The notes under the pieces were generated by a model. That model had not been told where the DNA came from and did no database searches. It saw nothing but the letters and a program-made list of their open reading frames with translations. Shown piece after piece: positions 10,740-21,744 of a stretch of 64,000 nucleotides of DNA; positions within the stretch are counted from its first letter, which is position 1, and every line of letters begins with the position of its first letter. The DNA is taken from the NCBI GenBank assembly GCA_030562195.1, contig JAUJPP010000012.1:20584001-20648000 (forward strand). The letters run 5' to 3'. The position numbers and the translations under genes were made by a program. The stretch comes from Nipponacmea schrenckii. Lineage: Eukaryota > Mollusca > Gastropoda > Lottiidae.

Positions 10740-11230
10740 AACAATAAGCTATAACGTCGCTAGGTTTTAAGTGATTTTTTTAAGAATCGATTTTTTTTAT
10801 GTTACTGAAACATTTTGAAAAAGCTCCTGATTTCAAATTTGACCCAACATACGCTGATAACTCAGCCAATCAAAATTGATATTTTCATAACTGGGAGCCA
10901 ATGAAATTGCTGCTGAGAAATGATTTTGAATGATTACTTTTGATCTAAAGTTATAAAATAGATATTGAACCAACAGTGTATAAACTGAACTTTTACCTTA
11001 GACTCACTGATCACTAAGCCAATCAAAACTGATCTTTTCAAAACCGGAAGCTAAAGAAACTCCTATGTTCTTAAGTAATTTTGTTCGAAAACTGATTTTT
11101 AATGAAAATCATGTTTTTTGTTTGGATCAACATTTTGGTGATTGAACTTTGACCTTGGATCCATAGATCATTACGCCAATCAAATGTATTTGTTCCAACA
11201 TGGAGGTGAATAATAGTTACCGATCTGTCA
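10740..11230. repeat. degenerate tandem triplication, about 155-bp unit
   Basis: GCCAATCAAAAYTGATNTTTTC recurs at 10865, 11018 and 11175, followed each time by similar sequence (GGAAGCTAAAGAAACTCCT, GGGAGCCAATGAAATTGCT). Old and diverged. Confidence 0.6.
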
Positions 11231-11574
11231 ATCGGTTTTGTATGTGGCTGATTGCCTTTGACTGACGTATAGACCATGTTCTTTTGTCTGGGTAAATCAC
11301 AATTAAATCATTTTGACGGACATATCAATTTCAGTCCCTTTTATCCTGTCCTTTCGACGAAATGGAAATCAATGCGATTTTAATTCCACTGGAAGAACAA
11401 GCCTAATCTATTTGCCACAAGTGTTAGAATTGTTACTTGAGGGATTATGAATTGATTAGAGTTTCTATCAGGCTGCCGACATCGAGCTCGGAAATCCAAT
11501 CTGTATCGGGCTGGGAAACGGAGTTGGGCTTTAGGTTATGAGACAAGCACAACTTCTGTCTTCTATTGACGAAT
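11231..11574. other. intergenic, nothing recognised
   Basis: No coding or repeat signal seen. Confidence 0.3.
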
Positions 11575-11842
11575 AATATAGTCCCTGTGGTTCCTGTAAT
11601 TCAACTCAAAACTAAGTGTTTGATGATATCACTCATCGCAAAATATGCCCGTTTAACATAAGGCAAGGGCGATAAGCGACGTTATCAAACACCCAGCTTT
11701 AGTAGAATTGCTGGAAACACAGACGTTTGATTGGAAATTAGAATGTTGCAACTTTGTGATATCAACGACAACGATGCACATAAAATCTTTTGAAAACCTC
11801 TTTATAATCTCTCTAAGAGATTTTTAAACGAAGGCATGATGG
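11575..11842. mobile_element. MITE-2, left end truncated
   Basis: Contains the family inner parts (GGTTCCTGTAATTC, AGTGTTTGATGATATCACT, GATAAGCGACGTTATCAAAC) and the right end CTCTTTATAATCTCT followed by CTAA in place of TTAA. The outer flank (to 11886) matches, inverted, the flank left of the MITE-2 at 4976, down to CCGATAGCGAATT, so both MITEs sit at the same place in a larger shared sequence. Confidence 0.7.
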
Positions 11843-12110
11843 ATTATATTAATATTAATTAATCAAAACAATTCGCTATCGGCACTGTAATTCACACAAC
11901 ATATTTAGAAAGCCTTTTATTATACAAACCCTTATAGACGAAAATAGACTAACGACCATTTAGAGCACACGACCGATTCAGAGTTTAGGAGCCAACTGAT
12001 TGAATATAATACTCAATCTGGCCAATCATGATAGAGCGTTGGTAAGGGTACCAGGATCTGACCGAATAATATAGACATTTATTATCAAGTGAATGTGCAC
12101 AATGGGTTTT
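11843..12110. other. flank shared with 4905-4971 (inverted), then unique
   Basis: GGCATGATGGATTATATTAA to ATTCGCTATCGGC is the reverse complement of 4905-4965. The rest is unremarkable. Confidence 0.5.
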
Positions 12111-12111
12111 A

Positions 12112-12400
12112 ATCCAACTGATGAATATATACTCTATTGATCAATCATTAGACTGGTAAGTCCAACTGATGAATATATACTCTTATTGAACAAGTAATGG
12201 CACTTGGTAAGTCCAACTGATGAATATATACTCTTATTGACCAAGTCATGATAGCTGGTAAGTCCAACTGATGAATATATACTCTTATTGATCAAGTAAT
12301 GGCACCTGGTAAGTCCAACTGATGAATATATACTCTTGAATTGACAAAGTTATGACACCAAGTAAGTCAAACTGATGAATATATATTCTTATTGACCAAA
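12112..12400. repeat. 51-bp tandem array cut from a MITE-1 arm
   Basis: Six copies of AAGTCCAACTGATGAATATA, TACTCTTATTGACCAAGTCA and TGACACCTGGT. Anchors at 12114, 12162, 12213, 12264, 12315 and about 12368. The unit is the right-arm segment of MITE-1 (TGACACCAGGTAAGT..CTGATGAATATATACTC), and the array ends with the outer arm TTTTATGTCTATTCTAA. A transposon segment has been amplified in place. Confidence 0.85.
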
Positions 12401-12775
12401 GTTTTATGTCTATTCTAACTAGCGTTCCTTTGAAATATACTGTTTAACAGTAATAACCAAGGCAAAACTTCAAATTCTAACTAAAAATTTAAACATCTCC
12501 TCAGTTAAAACATCAGAAAATATACTTGTCAGCAAGTTTCGGTCTAGATGATTTAACGTATTTACAGCTATTAATATTTAATATATAGAAAAAGAGTCTT
12601 GGTTCTACAACCAAATTTCCCTTGAGACCATACGTGAGGATGCAGTCCGAATAAGCCACTAACCTTTCTTAGTGGGTCTAGTTGATCTGCATTATTTATC
12701 ATCTTCTCTCTAGGTGAGTTTTGAATAGAATTAATTAGCTGTAGTCCCAAATCAAAGTTTGTGTTGTTATTGTGG
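12401..12775. other. intergenic, nothing recognised
   Basis: No supported gene. A 69-codon minus frame at 12571-12780 lacks any signature. Confidence 0.35.
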
Positions 12776-13975
12776 TTCATTTGAGTTCTTTTACTGTTTT
12801 AGTCCACAGTCTCCAAAAAACCGCCAGTATATTGTTAAGGGCGGTTCCTTAGAGTTCATTTGCTGTCTAAGTCCACATTCTCCAAAAACCAGTTGGTATA
12901 GGAAGTTTCATTGGAGTCCGAGTAGTCGGTATATTTGAGTTTATTTGCTGTATAATCCACTTGAGTTTATTTGCTGTTTAGGTCCACTTGAGTTTATTTT
13001 TTGTTTAAGTCCACTTGATTTTATTTGCTGTTTAGGTCCACTTGAGTTTATTTGCCGTTTAAGTTCACTTGAGTTTATTTGCTGCATAATCCACTTGAGT
13101 TTATTTGCTGTTTAAGTTCACTTGAGTTTATTTGCTGTATAATCCACTTGAGTTTATTTGCTGTTTAAGTTCACTTGAGTTTATTTGCTGTTTAGGTCCA
13201 CTTGAGTTTATTTGCTGTTTAAGTTCACTTGAGTTTATTTGCTGCATAATCCACTTGAGTTTATTTGCTGTTTAGGTCCACTTGAGTTTATTTGCTGTTT
13301 AAGTCCACTTGAGTTTATTTGCTGTTTAAGTCCACTTGAGTTTATTTGCTGTTTAAGTCCACTTGAGTCTATTTGCTGTCTAGGTCCACTTGAGTTTATT
13401 TGCTGTTTAAGTCTTGGGTTTATTTGCTGTTTAAGTCCACTTGGGTTTATTTGCTGTTTAAGTTCACTTGAGTTTATTTGCTGTTTAATCCACTTGAGTT
13501 TATTTTCTGTATAATCCACTTAAGTTTATTTGCTATTTAAGTCCACTTGAGTTTATTTGCTGTTTAAGTCCACTTGAGTTTATTTGCTGTTTAGGCCCAA
13601 TTGAGTTTATTCGCTGTTTAAGTCCACTTGAGTTTATTTGCTGTTTAAGTCCACTTGAGTTTATTTGCTGTTTAAGTCCACTTGAGTTTATTTGCTGTAT
13701 AATCCACTTGAGTCTATTTGCTGTATAATCCACTTGAGTTTATTTGCTGTTTAAGTCCACTTGGGTTTATTTGCTGTTTAAGTCCACTTGAGTCTATTTG
13801 CTGTTTAAGTCCACTTGAGTTATTTGCTGTTTAAGTCCACTTGAGTCTATTTGCTGTTTAAGTCCACTTGAGTTTATTTGCTGTTTAAGTCCACTTGAGT
13901 CTATTTGCTGTTTAAGTCCACTTGAGTTGATTTGCTGTTTAAGTCTTGAGTTTATTTGCTGTTTAAGTCCACATC
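12776..13975. repeat. minisatellite, 27-bp unit, about 38 copies
   Basis: Unit CCACTTGAGTTTATTTGCTG plus TTTAAGT, with 26-bp variants ending TATAAT and occasional deletions. The left edge (12776-12945) carries longer diverged units containing TCTCCAAAAACC. Because 27 is divisible by three, both strands stay open (SSGLKQQIN on minus), but indels and stops break every frame, so it is not a gene. Confidence 0.95.
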
Positions 13976-14611
13976 GATGTTTAAGATCTCATCATTCAGT
14001 GTAGCATATATTCTCGATGTTAACCAAGAATCAAACATTTTCGACATGGATAAGAACTTACAATCACAAATGATCCTTAATACTGATTGATCCTTAGTCA
14101 AAACTTTAAACATTAATCTCACTGGACGTTAATTCTTCGTGTAGAAGGCCATTATATATCTGGACTTGTTTGAAACCCAGGTCATTTACCGTATTTCCCT
14201 GATAAACAGGAATTACCTTGCGATTTTTCTTAAATAAGGAGTGTTTAGAGATACTGTATAGTTAATAATAGCGACATTTATTGACTGGATAATGTCTATT
14301 ATAGAACAAATTGCAATATATTAGTCTTTAACACAATTCAAACTTCACCTCAAACAAATAAAATAATGTCGAATGAAGAACAATATAAAGCTATGTAATT
14401 AAATAAAAACGATTCTTACTCCGAAATAACACATTTCATATTGAATCTCTAACTCAACTTAATAATAAATCGATTTTTGTTTTAGAAAGGCAATAAGATT
14501 TCGTTTAAGCCTTTGTATAATATTTAAAGATTTAGAAGTGATGTGAACTATCTTTTATTGTCTTTTAAAAGGCTCGACTTATTCAGTCCCTGGAGAGATT
14601 TAAAATGTCTG
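13976..14611. other. intergenic, nothing recognised
   Basis: AT-rich, no supported feature. Confidence 0.35.
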
Positions 14612-14665
14612 TAACCCACGTTCGTGTGTTATTTCCAGGTTAGAATCATACGTACGTCCATGTGG
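14612..14665 (+). repeat. lone unit related to the 38-bp minisatellite
   Basis: ACGTTCGTGTGTTATTTCC, AGGTTAGAATCATACGTACG aligns with the 8.0-kb array unit (TTCGTATGTGTTATTTCC, ATGTTAGAACTATACGTAG). Confidence 0.6.
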
Positions 14666-15040
14666 TGAAGGGCAAGTCATTGCTGTATTGAAGGAACAGA
14701 TTCGATATCTGTTGGACCAATCATACCTTATCGTCAGAAACGGGATTTTTTTTTAGCTGAGCTAATCATTAATAGTGTTCACAGCTCCCCTGTCGAAATT
14801 TGAACCTTCAAATCCATATGTTTGCAATTTCAAATGACGACTCACCTTTTCTCCGTAATCAACAGAAACGACAGGTATTCAAATAGAAGTGACATTCTTA
14901 GTTTGATTTCGGGGAAGGGAGGGAATGATATTCCCTGATGTACAGACTGGAACAAATACTTTATTGAGAAATTGGAAGGATTTTCGTACATTTCTAGTAC
15001 TTCTGGAGACTATTTACATTTAATAAAAGTGGTAGTGTAA
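14666..15040. other. intergenic, nothing recognised
   Basis: No supported feature. Confidence 0.3.
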
Positions 15041-15110
15041 AATGAAATGAAATGAATGGAGTTTTACAGCCTACTTTTTCTGCACCTAATGGGCTAATGA
15101 AGACGGGAGG
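15041..15110 (-). mobile_element. SINE tail fragment
   Basis: AAATGAAATGAAATGAATGG, AGTTTTACAGCC, TTCTGCACCTAATGGGCTAA and TGAAGACGGG: only the 3' 70 bp of the SINE remain. Confidence 0.75.
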
Positions 15111-15880
15111 TGGTGGTGTAAGTTAGGTATCATGTATATATATTCAAAACCCAAATCAACACCCGAAATGGCGAATATTCCCCTTTAAAGATCTATAAAC
15201 AATGGCGGCCTACGGGTATATTGAGAAATAACGCTTGTGGAATAACAATAACTACTTCCGGTATCAACTGTTCCTCCTGAAGGTGACTAACCGAGAAGAA
15301 CGTAGTAGTATTACTACCAACAATATTAATAGGAATAATGTGCTTAAATCACAATTATTAAGACTCCTTTACCCTAATATATTGATTAACATCAATGTTT
15401 ATCTATCAGATGTACTTAAGAACCTTATCAATAATGGTTTAATTTAAAATAAGGCTAATTGATATATATATTGGTGATATGTTGACGGGTTTCTTGTTAA
15501 CAACATCAGATCGCGCGAAAGGTGGGTCTTCTTCTGTAATGTTTAATAAATAACTGAAATTACTTTGTCATATGGCTTTTTTTTTTTGGCTCCAATTTGA
15601 ACTATCTGGACATTTTGAAACACGCGGCGTTAACAAAGCTCCAATTTTTCTACATCCATTTGAGAGTTTTGTTGAGTATGTTTACAATAATTTGATTAAA
15701 ATATGACGTAAGATAACACACCTCGTTCCGATTTTTATCTCTTTACAGAATTTGGAGTATTTTGCAATAATTTGGTTAAAATGTGACGTTCGGTAGATAC
15801 ATTTTATATGTTAGAGAACTAGGCTATCTAGTACTGAAATTTTTTTAAAAAGGAATAAGAAGGAAATCAATCGGGATTAT
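15111..15880. other. intergenic, nothing recognised
   Basis: A 70-codon plus frame at 15235-15447 has no known signature and is Asn/Ile-rich as expected from AT-rich DNA. Confidence 0.35.
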
Positions 15881-15881
15881 T

Positions 15882-15926
15882 GTCGGATTACTCAGAATGT
15901 CGGATGACACAGAGTATACTGTACTT
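15882..15926 (-). mobile_element. pogo/Tigger-like terminus (remnant)
   Basis: Read on the minus strand, TA then CAGTATACTCTGTGTCATCC and GACATTCTGAGTAATCCGAC has the style of Tigger ends. No partner end or transposase seen nearby. Confidence 0.35.
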
Positions 15927-16160
15927 ACATTGGGTTCAAATAACGTCGACGTTCAACTTAGATCCGAAATTAGATTGAGGTACTGTCGTTTAATCTCCAC
16001 ATTCTAATTGGAATTTGGTGGAATAGCTTGTCCCTATTTTGACCAATCATCCTGTTAGCTGAATTGACTGCTCTGAAATATAAAACCAATAGACGTTAGT
16101 GACCTCTATTAACTTCGTCGCAAAGTTGCACCATATCAGAAGATACTGATGATAGGCATG
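15927..16160. other. intergenic, nothing recognised
   Basis: No supported feature. Confidence 0.3.
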
Positions 16161-16162
16161 TA

Positions 16163-17480
16163 ATAATAATAATAAACTATTTATCCAATACACAAGGACA
16201 TGGTCCTGTCTAATATTGAGTCCATAGAGACAAACATAAACTCCTTACTTTACATGGATCAGAATTAGCTCCAATACACAAGGATATGATCCTGTCTTAA
16301 ATTCAGTCCATGGGGACAAACAAAAACGCTTTATTTAACATGGGTCAGATTAGGTCCAATACACAAGGACATGGTCCTGTCTAACATTCAGCCCATGGAG
16401 ACAAACAAAGACTCTTTATTTTACATGAGTCTGAATTAGGTGCAATACACAAAGAAACGGTCCTGTCTAACATTTCAGCCCATGGAGACAAACAAAGACT
16501 CTTTATTTTACATGGGTTAGAATTAGGTCCAATACACAAGGACATGATCCTGTCTAACATTCAGCCCATGGGGACAAACAAAAACGCTTTATTTAACATG
16601 GGTCAGAATTAGGTCTAATATACAAGGACATGGTCCTGTCTAACATTCAGCCCATGGAGACAAACAGACTCTTTATTTTACATGAGTCAGAATTAGGTCC
16701 AATACACAAGGACATGGTCCTGTCTAACATTCAGCCCATGGAGACAAACAAAGACTCTTTATTTTACATGGGTCAGAACTAGGTCCAATACACAAGGACA
16801 TGATCCTGACTAACATTCAGCCCATGGGGACAAACAAAGACGCTTTATTTTACATGAGTCAGAATTAGGTCCAATACACAAGGACATGGTCCTGTCTAAC
16901 ATTCAATCCATGGAGACAAACAAAGACTCTTTATTTAAATGAGTCAGAATTAGGTCCAATACACAAGGACATGATCCTGTCTAACATTCAGCCCATGGGG
17001 ACAAACAAAGACGCTTTATTTTACATGAGTCAGAATTAGGTCCAATACACAAGGACGTGGTCCTGTCTAACATTCAGCCCATGGGGACAAACAAAGACGC
17101 TTTATTTTACATGAGTCAGAATTAGATCCAATACACAAGGACATGGTCCTGTCTAACATTCAACCCATGGAGACAAACAGACTCTTTATTTTACATGAGT
17201 CAGAATTAGGTCCAATACACAAGGACATGGTCCTGTCTAACATTCAACCCATGGAGACAAACAAAGACTCTTTATTTTACATGGGTCAGAACTAGGTCCA
17301 ATACACAAGGACATGATCATGTCTAACATTCAGCCCATGGAGACAAACTAAGACTTTTTTTTACATGAGTCTGAATTAGGTCCAATACACAAAGAAGCGG
17401 TCCTGTCTAACATTTAGCCCAAAGGGAAAAAAATAGACTCTTTATTTTACGTGAGTCAGAATCAGGTCCAATACACAAAG
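16163..17480. repeat. 86-bp tandem array derived from a LINE 3' end
   Basis: About fifteen copies of GTCCAATACACAAGGACATG, GTCCTGTCTAACATTCAGCC, CATGGAGACAAACAAAGACT, CTTTATTTTACATGAGTCAG and AATTAG. At the left edge the array begins with (TAA)n. On the minus strand the unit carries the hairpin-prone AGGACCATGTCCT and AATAAAGAG, and the edge runs into (ATT)n, the look of a non-LTR retrotransposon 3' tail. A lone copy with the same tail is at 42080-42190. Confidence 0.9.
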
Positions 17481-17491
17481 AAACGAATTAA

Positions 17492-17690
17492 AGGGATTGT
17501 AAAGAGGTTTTCTAATTTTCTAAATATGATATAAGCAGACTCTATGATTAGTGACAGCATCAAACACTTAGTTCTAATTAAATTGCAGGAACCACAGAAG
17601 TCTGACTGAAAATTTGAAAGATGCATTTGATACTATCAGTGTTCCCGATACACATAAAATGTTTAGAAAATCTCCTAAAGCAGAATGATT
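17492..17690. mobile_element. MITE-2, shortened
   Basis: TTAA at 17488-17491, then AGGGATTGTAAAGAGGTTTT. Inner parts AGCATCAAACACTTAGTT, TTGCAGGAACCACAGAAG and TCAGTGTTCCCGATACACAT are present. The right end (GAAAATCTCCTAAAG) has drifted. It is inserted at the very edge of the 86-bp array. Confidence 0.75.
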
Positions 17691-17709
17691 GCCTACATAT
17701 TTTCTCCAC

Positions 17710-17790
17710 TGTCATGCACGTCTCCATTAGCCCATAAGATGCAGAAGAGTATGACGTAAAACTCCATTCATTTCATTTCATTTTACAGAT
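17710..17790 (+). mobile_element. SINE 3' fragment, plus orientation
   Basis: CTCCATTAGCCCATAAGATG, CAGAAGAGTATGACGTAAAA, CTCCATTCATTTCATTTCAT is the SINE end with its (TTTCA)n tail. Confidence 0.75.
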
Positions 17791-18054
17791 GTATCTGAAT
17801 CCAATAAACAAAGTCATTCACAATAATAAGTTTCTGATAATTTCATTTGTATTATATCATTCCTTAATCAGCATATTAAAATGGGATAATTAGTGATTAG
17901 CATTTCATTATCCAACAGATTTATCCATTTGTCACATTTTTAATTAGCATATTCATTGTAGTAATTAGCATGTAATATAGTCATAACATATTTGTACACG
18001 TCAAATCTAGCTATGTCAGAGTTTATCGACAGAATGCTGAATTAAGCTGTTTTT
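17791..18054. other. intergenic, nothing recognised
   Basis: TTAGCATATT-type phrases recur loosely. No gene seen. Confidence 0.3.
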
Positions 18055-18260
18055 TGTGTTAGCAGATGGACGCAGCCACCGCTCCTGCAACAAATTTCAA
18101 ATCACGACGCGCGTGGTTTTGTACCATATTTGGATATGACGTCATTCCAAACCGGTCTCTGGATAAACTTAAAAAACGCGCATACCTGATTGCTTGGTAA
18201 AAACACTCGAGCGCGAATTTGACGTCAACGCCAACACAGATGATTGGTGGAAACGTAGCC
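18055..18260. promoter_or_regulatory. CpG-containing patch with two perfect CRE palindromes
   Basis: TGACGTCA occurs at 18137-18144 and at 18220-18227, 83 bp apart, within a patch unusually rich in CG dinucleotides (CACGACGCGCGTGG, AACGCGCATACC, GAGCGCGAATT) and followed by an inverted CCAAT (GATTGGTGG). TGACGTCA is the CREB/ATF site. No transcription unit can be assigned, and the patch could instead belong to an unrecognised transposon. Confidence 0.35.
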
Positions 18261-18269
18261 TTGGTCTCA

Positions 18270-18990
18270 GTAACAATAAATATATTACTAGTATTCAAGA
18301 TAATAATTATGGGATAATTACACACTTCTTTTAATGACGACAATGGTAACTTGTGTTGAAACATTTAGTACCAATGTGTTAAAGAAGTGTTGGTTTATCC
18401 CATAATTGTTGTCTTGTGTTATATATGCTCCTCACTAAATGTCGTTGAAATCTTATATGTGTATACTGTGTTGAAACATCAAGTACATGTACCAATGTAT
18501 TAAAGAAGTGTTGGTTTATCCCATAATTGTTGTCTTGTGTTATATATGTGCTCTCCTCACTAAATGTCGTTGAAATCTTATATGTGTATACTGTGTTGAA
18601 ACATCAAGTACTTACCAAGTATTAAAGAAGTTTGGTGTATCCTAATTGTTTCTTGTGTTAATATGGCTCCTACTAATGTCGTTGAAAATACACTGTGTGT
18701 ACTTGTTGAAACATAAGTACATGTACAATTATAAAAATTTTTTTATCCCATAAATGTAGTCTTGTTTAATATGTGCTCCTACTTGTCGGAAGATATGGTT
18801 AACATCAAGTACATGTACCAATGAAAGAAGTGTTGTGTTCCCATATTGTTGTCTTGTGTTAATATCTTCAAAATTCGTTGAAATCTTTTATGTGTATACT
18901 GTGTTGAAACATCAAGTACATGTACCAATGTATTATAGAAGTGTTGGTGTATCCCATAATTGTTGTCTCGTCTTATATATGTGCTCTCCT
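18270..18990. repeat. 115 to 125-bp tandem array with an inverted first unit
   Basis: Units contain GTGTTGAAACATCAAGTACA, TGTACCAATGTATTAAAGAA, GTGTTGGTTTATCCCATAAT and TGTTGTCTTGTGTTATATA. The stretch 18290-18350 is the same unit inverted, so the array starts with a hairpin. Copies from about 18600 to 18850 carry many single-base losses. The unit is the reverse complement of the 45-bp array family at 31915-32965. Confidence 0.85.
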
Positions 18991-20094
18991 CTTCAAAATA
19001 CCGTTCACATGTTATATATATAGAATTATCCCCTTATTTATTCGTTAAGTACTGGTTACCTAGTTTAATTGCAATACCGTGTTATGTAGAGATTCTATTC
19101 CTTGGCACCTGGTGCGTACATATGTAGTTTCAAAAACCACATTTTCACATTTCAGAGAATAACTGCTCCATTGTTATTTTTACTATTACAAAAATGTTTA
19201 TATTGAATATTAGAGAAATTATACAAAATATTACTTTTTTTTATTTATCTAAATATAGATTACCATTTTAGCGGAGTTGTTACTACTTTAACCGAAAATT
19301 TCTGTTTCCGTTTTGGTGCCTTGCTATAGTTTCAAACCATTAAGTATTTGGTTGATAAACGTAATTTAAAACTAAAGCAAGTATTTACGATGATGATAGA
19401 AATATAAATTTGCAACACTTTTATAACATATTACGAATAGAAACAATAAATAAATCTTTTTATTTTTCAACAGTTTCATTTGATGAAACGAGATTTCGTG
19501 TCAAGACTTAATAGCTTTCTTGAAATTTACCACAGGAGCTCAGAAATTAAATGACAATCAAATCGGCATTGTTTCGGATTGGTATGACGTTACGTTCTTG
19601 TGCATATTATGCACAATATAAATACCGGTACCTTATTGATCATATATATATCAAGATGAATTGATTTTGGTAACGGATTAACATAAGCTTTAGCTTGTTT
19701 CCGAAACCCTACTTATTTTGAACAGTTGAAAATAAAAATATTGTTTAAATCATAATATACAACATATACATACGTTATTTTGAATTTGCTTATTTTGTAG
19801 CTTCAAATACAGTATACACCCATCAATTCCAAAATAAGAATAGCGAAATTAAATATTTTGCAGTAAGAGTGAAAATAGAGAATTATTATCTGGAAATCAC
19901 TGAGAAAATAAGAGATGTCTTATGTGTACTTCTCAAGTTGCAAGGAATGCACGCAACTTGCTGTTATTAATTTTCTATCTGTCCTTGTACCGGATTCAAA
20001 ACAAAAACGCGTCGATACGACCCAAGTAGAAATTCTTTTACTTTAAATTTTGCCATTTGATCCGTCATGACTTTCCTCAACAACACAAGTAATA
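18991..20094. other. intergenic, nothing recognised
   Basis: No supported gene or repeat over about 1.1 kb. Confidence 0.4.
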
Positions 20095-20290
20095 ACGATC
20101 GGAACCGCAACTCGAAATCCAAAACCGCAATCCGAAATCCAAAATCGCAACCTGAAATCCTAGACCGCAATGCGAAATCCGAACCGCAATCTGAAATCCG
20201 AAACCGCAATCTAATATCGGAAACCGCAATGCGAAATCCAAAACCACAATCTGAAATCCATGACCGAACCCAGAAATCCAAAAACATATT
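20095..20290. repeat. 20-bp tandem repeat, about 9 copies
   Basis: Unit AATCTGAAATCCGAAACCGC, with 19-bp variants. Overlapping frames on both strands (20067-20507 plus, 19967-20287 minus) are by-products. Confidence 0.85.
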
Positions 20291-20774
20291 GATGAAACAT
20301 AGGCAGCTAATGATTTGTTCAAATCAATCATGCACGAGTAAATATATTTCATTTGAACACTGGTTTAGACAACTACATTTTCGGAATAGACTTGATTCGG
20401 ATCATGTAAAAATTACTTTTGATTTTCATAGTTCCGTATTTTTGAATTCTTTTTCACTTAATATGTCGTATGCGGGGAAAATGATCAATTGGATATTCCA
20501 ATTTTAACGCCCCAAAACCATTTAAAGCCTTTTTTAAGGAAAAAGGCTTTAAATTTTAAAAAGGGCCCTTCGTGGAATTCCCTACCCTTTATAATACAGG
20601 CCATTTCGAAATTAAAAGGGTTTTGTTTAATTTTGGGAAATAATGAAATCTACGGTACTCCAAAAAATCTACTGGCATGGGTTTTCGCTTTTTTTCCCAA
20701 AGGAAACTTTCCCCCCTGGTCTAAATCGATACATTTACTTAATATGACTTGATTCCCGGATCAAGAATAATAGT
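20291..20774. other. intergenic; homopolymer-rich from 20490
   Basis: From about 20490 the text is rich in doubled and tripled bases (TTTTTTCCCAAAGG, AAAAAGGGCCC), unlike its surroundings, which looks like poor consensus rather than biology. Confidence 0.35.
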
Positions 20775-21135
20775 TTCGGGTTTTGGAATTTTTCCCAAAT
20801 TTTTTTGATTCCTCGTGTTGAAAGGGTTATTCCTTTAACCCTTTTAAAAATCTAAATCTTCAAAAACTTTATCAAATTGGACCCAGCAGCCAATTTTCAA
20901 TCAAATTCCACGATTTTTAATAGACCCAAAATGGGTTTGATGGCTAATGGAAAAGATGCTTGAAAACAATAGGGAGTTCAATGGTTTTAAAGTTTAGGGT
21001 ATCCTCCAAACGTCACTGTGGAATTCACAACCTTTCCCAAATATAATCAGGTTATCACGAATTTTTCCCGGTTTTTAGGGAAACCCACTTTCCAATTAGT
21101 TTTGATTTCTTATGAAAAGGCCCTTGATTTTCCAG
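20775..21135. repeat. direct duplication, copy 1 (homopolymer-inflated)
   Basis: CCTCGTGTTGAA, ATTGGACCCAGCAGC, GGAAAAGATGCTTGAAAACA, TTATCACGAATTTTTCCCGG and GAAAAGGCCCTTGATTT follow the same order as 21270-21705. Copy 1 differs from copy 2 mostly by longer G, C, T and A runs. Confidence 0.75.
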
Positions 21136-21269
21136 GTACATGAGAACAAATCATACTAGGTTTTCATTTCCGTCTATCTGCCAAAGTTAAATTTAACACC
21201 TGTAAAATCTATACTGATTTAAGTTTTATAGCTTCATTTTAAAATCTACCAAGGGCAAGAATGCATTGT
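21136..21269. other. spacer between duplicated segments
   Basis: No feature recognised. Confidence 0.3.
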
Positions 21270-21705
21270 TGGCTCGTGTTTGTCGCGAATTTTTCCGCCA
21301 AGATCTTAACTTTGCATTGCCTCGTGTTGAACAGTGATTAGTTACCAATAGTAACTGGTTTCTTTTAAATCATCTAAATCTTCAAATTAATTGATCAAAC
21401 ATTGGACCCAGCAGCGAAAAAAACAATAGTTGTCTTATATCTATAAATATCACAAGTTTTTAATAGACTGAAAAGTAGGTATCCCTCTTACCAATGGAAA
21501 AGATTCTTGAAAACAATAGCAGTTTAATGGTTATAGGTTTCAGACAGAGATATCCTTCATCGGTCACTGTTGAAGAACAATCTGTCCGAAACGTATGATT
21601 GTTTTGTTATCACGAATCTTTTCCATTGGTTAGAGGGATACCTACTTTCCAGTTTGTTATCTCAAGTTTCTCCTTTAAATGAAAAGGCCTTGTACCCTTA
21701 CCATC
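21270..21705. repeat. direct duplication, copy 2
   Basis: GCCTCGTGTTGAACAGTGAT, ATTGGACCCAGCAGCG, GGAAAAGATTCTTGAAAACA, GTTATCACGAATCTTTTCC and GAAAAGGCCTTGTACCC. The offset from copy 1 is about 510 to 565 bp. Confidence 0.75.
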
Positions 21706-21744
21706 TGAGAAGATTATAAGATAAGGTTTTACAGTTGCGTGATG

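Noticed and set aside
13235..13733. Gln-rich minus frames with a 9-residue repeat (SSGLKQQIN)
   Set aside because: 27-bp array; 26-bp variants and stop-bearing units interrupt every frame, and both strands are equally open.
20067..20507. 146-codon plus frame rich in Arg/Asn/Lys/Ser
   Set aside because: Mostly the 20-bp array (20095-20290) plus adjoining noncoding DNA; frames on the opposite strand are equally long.
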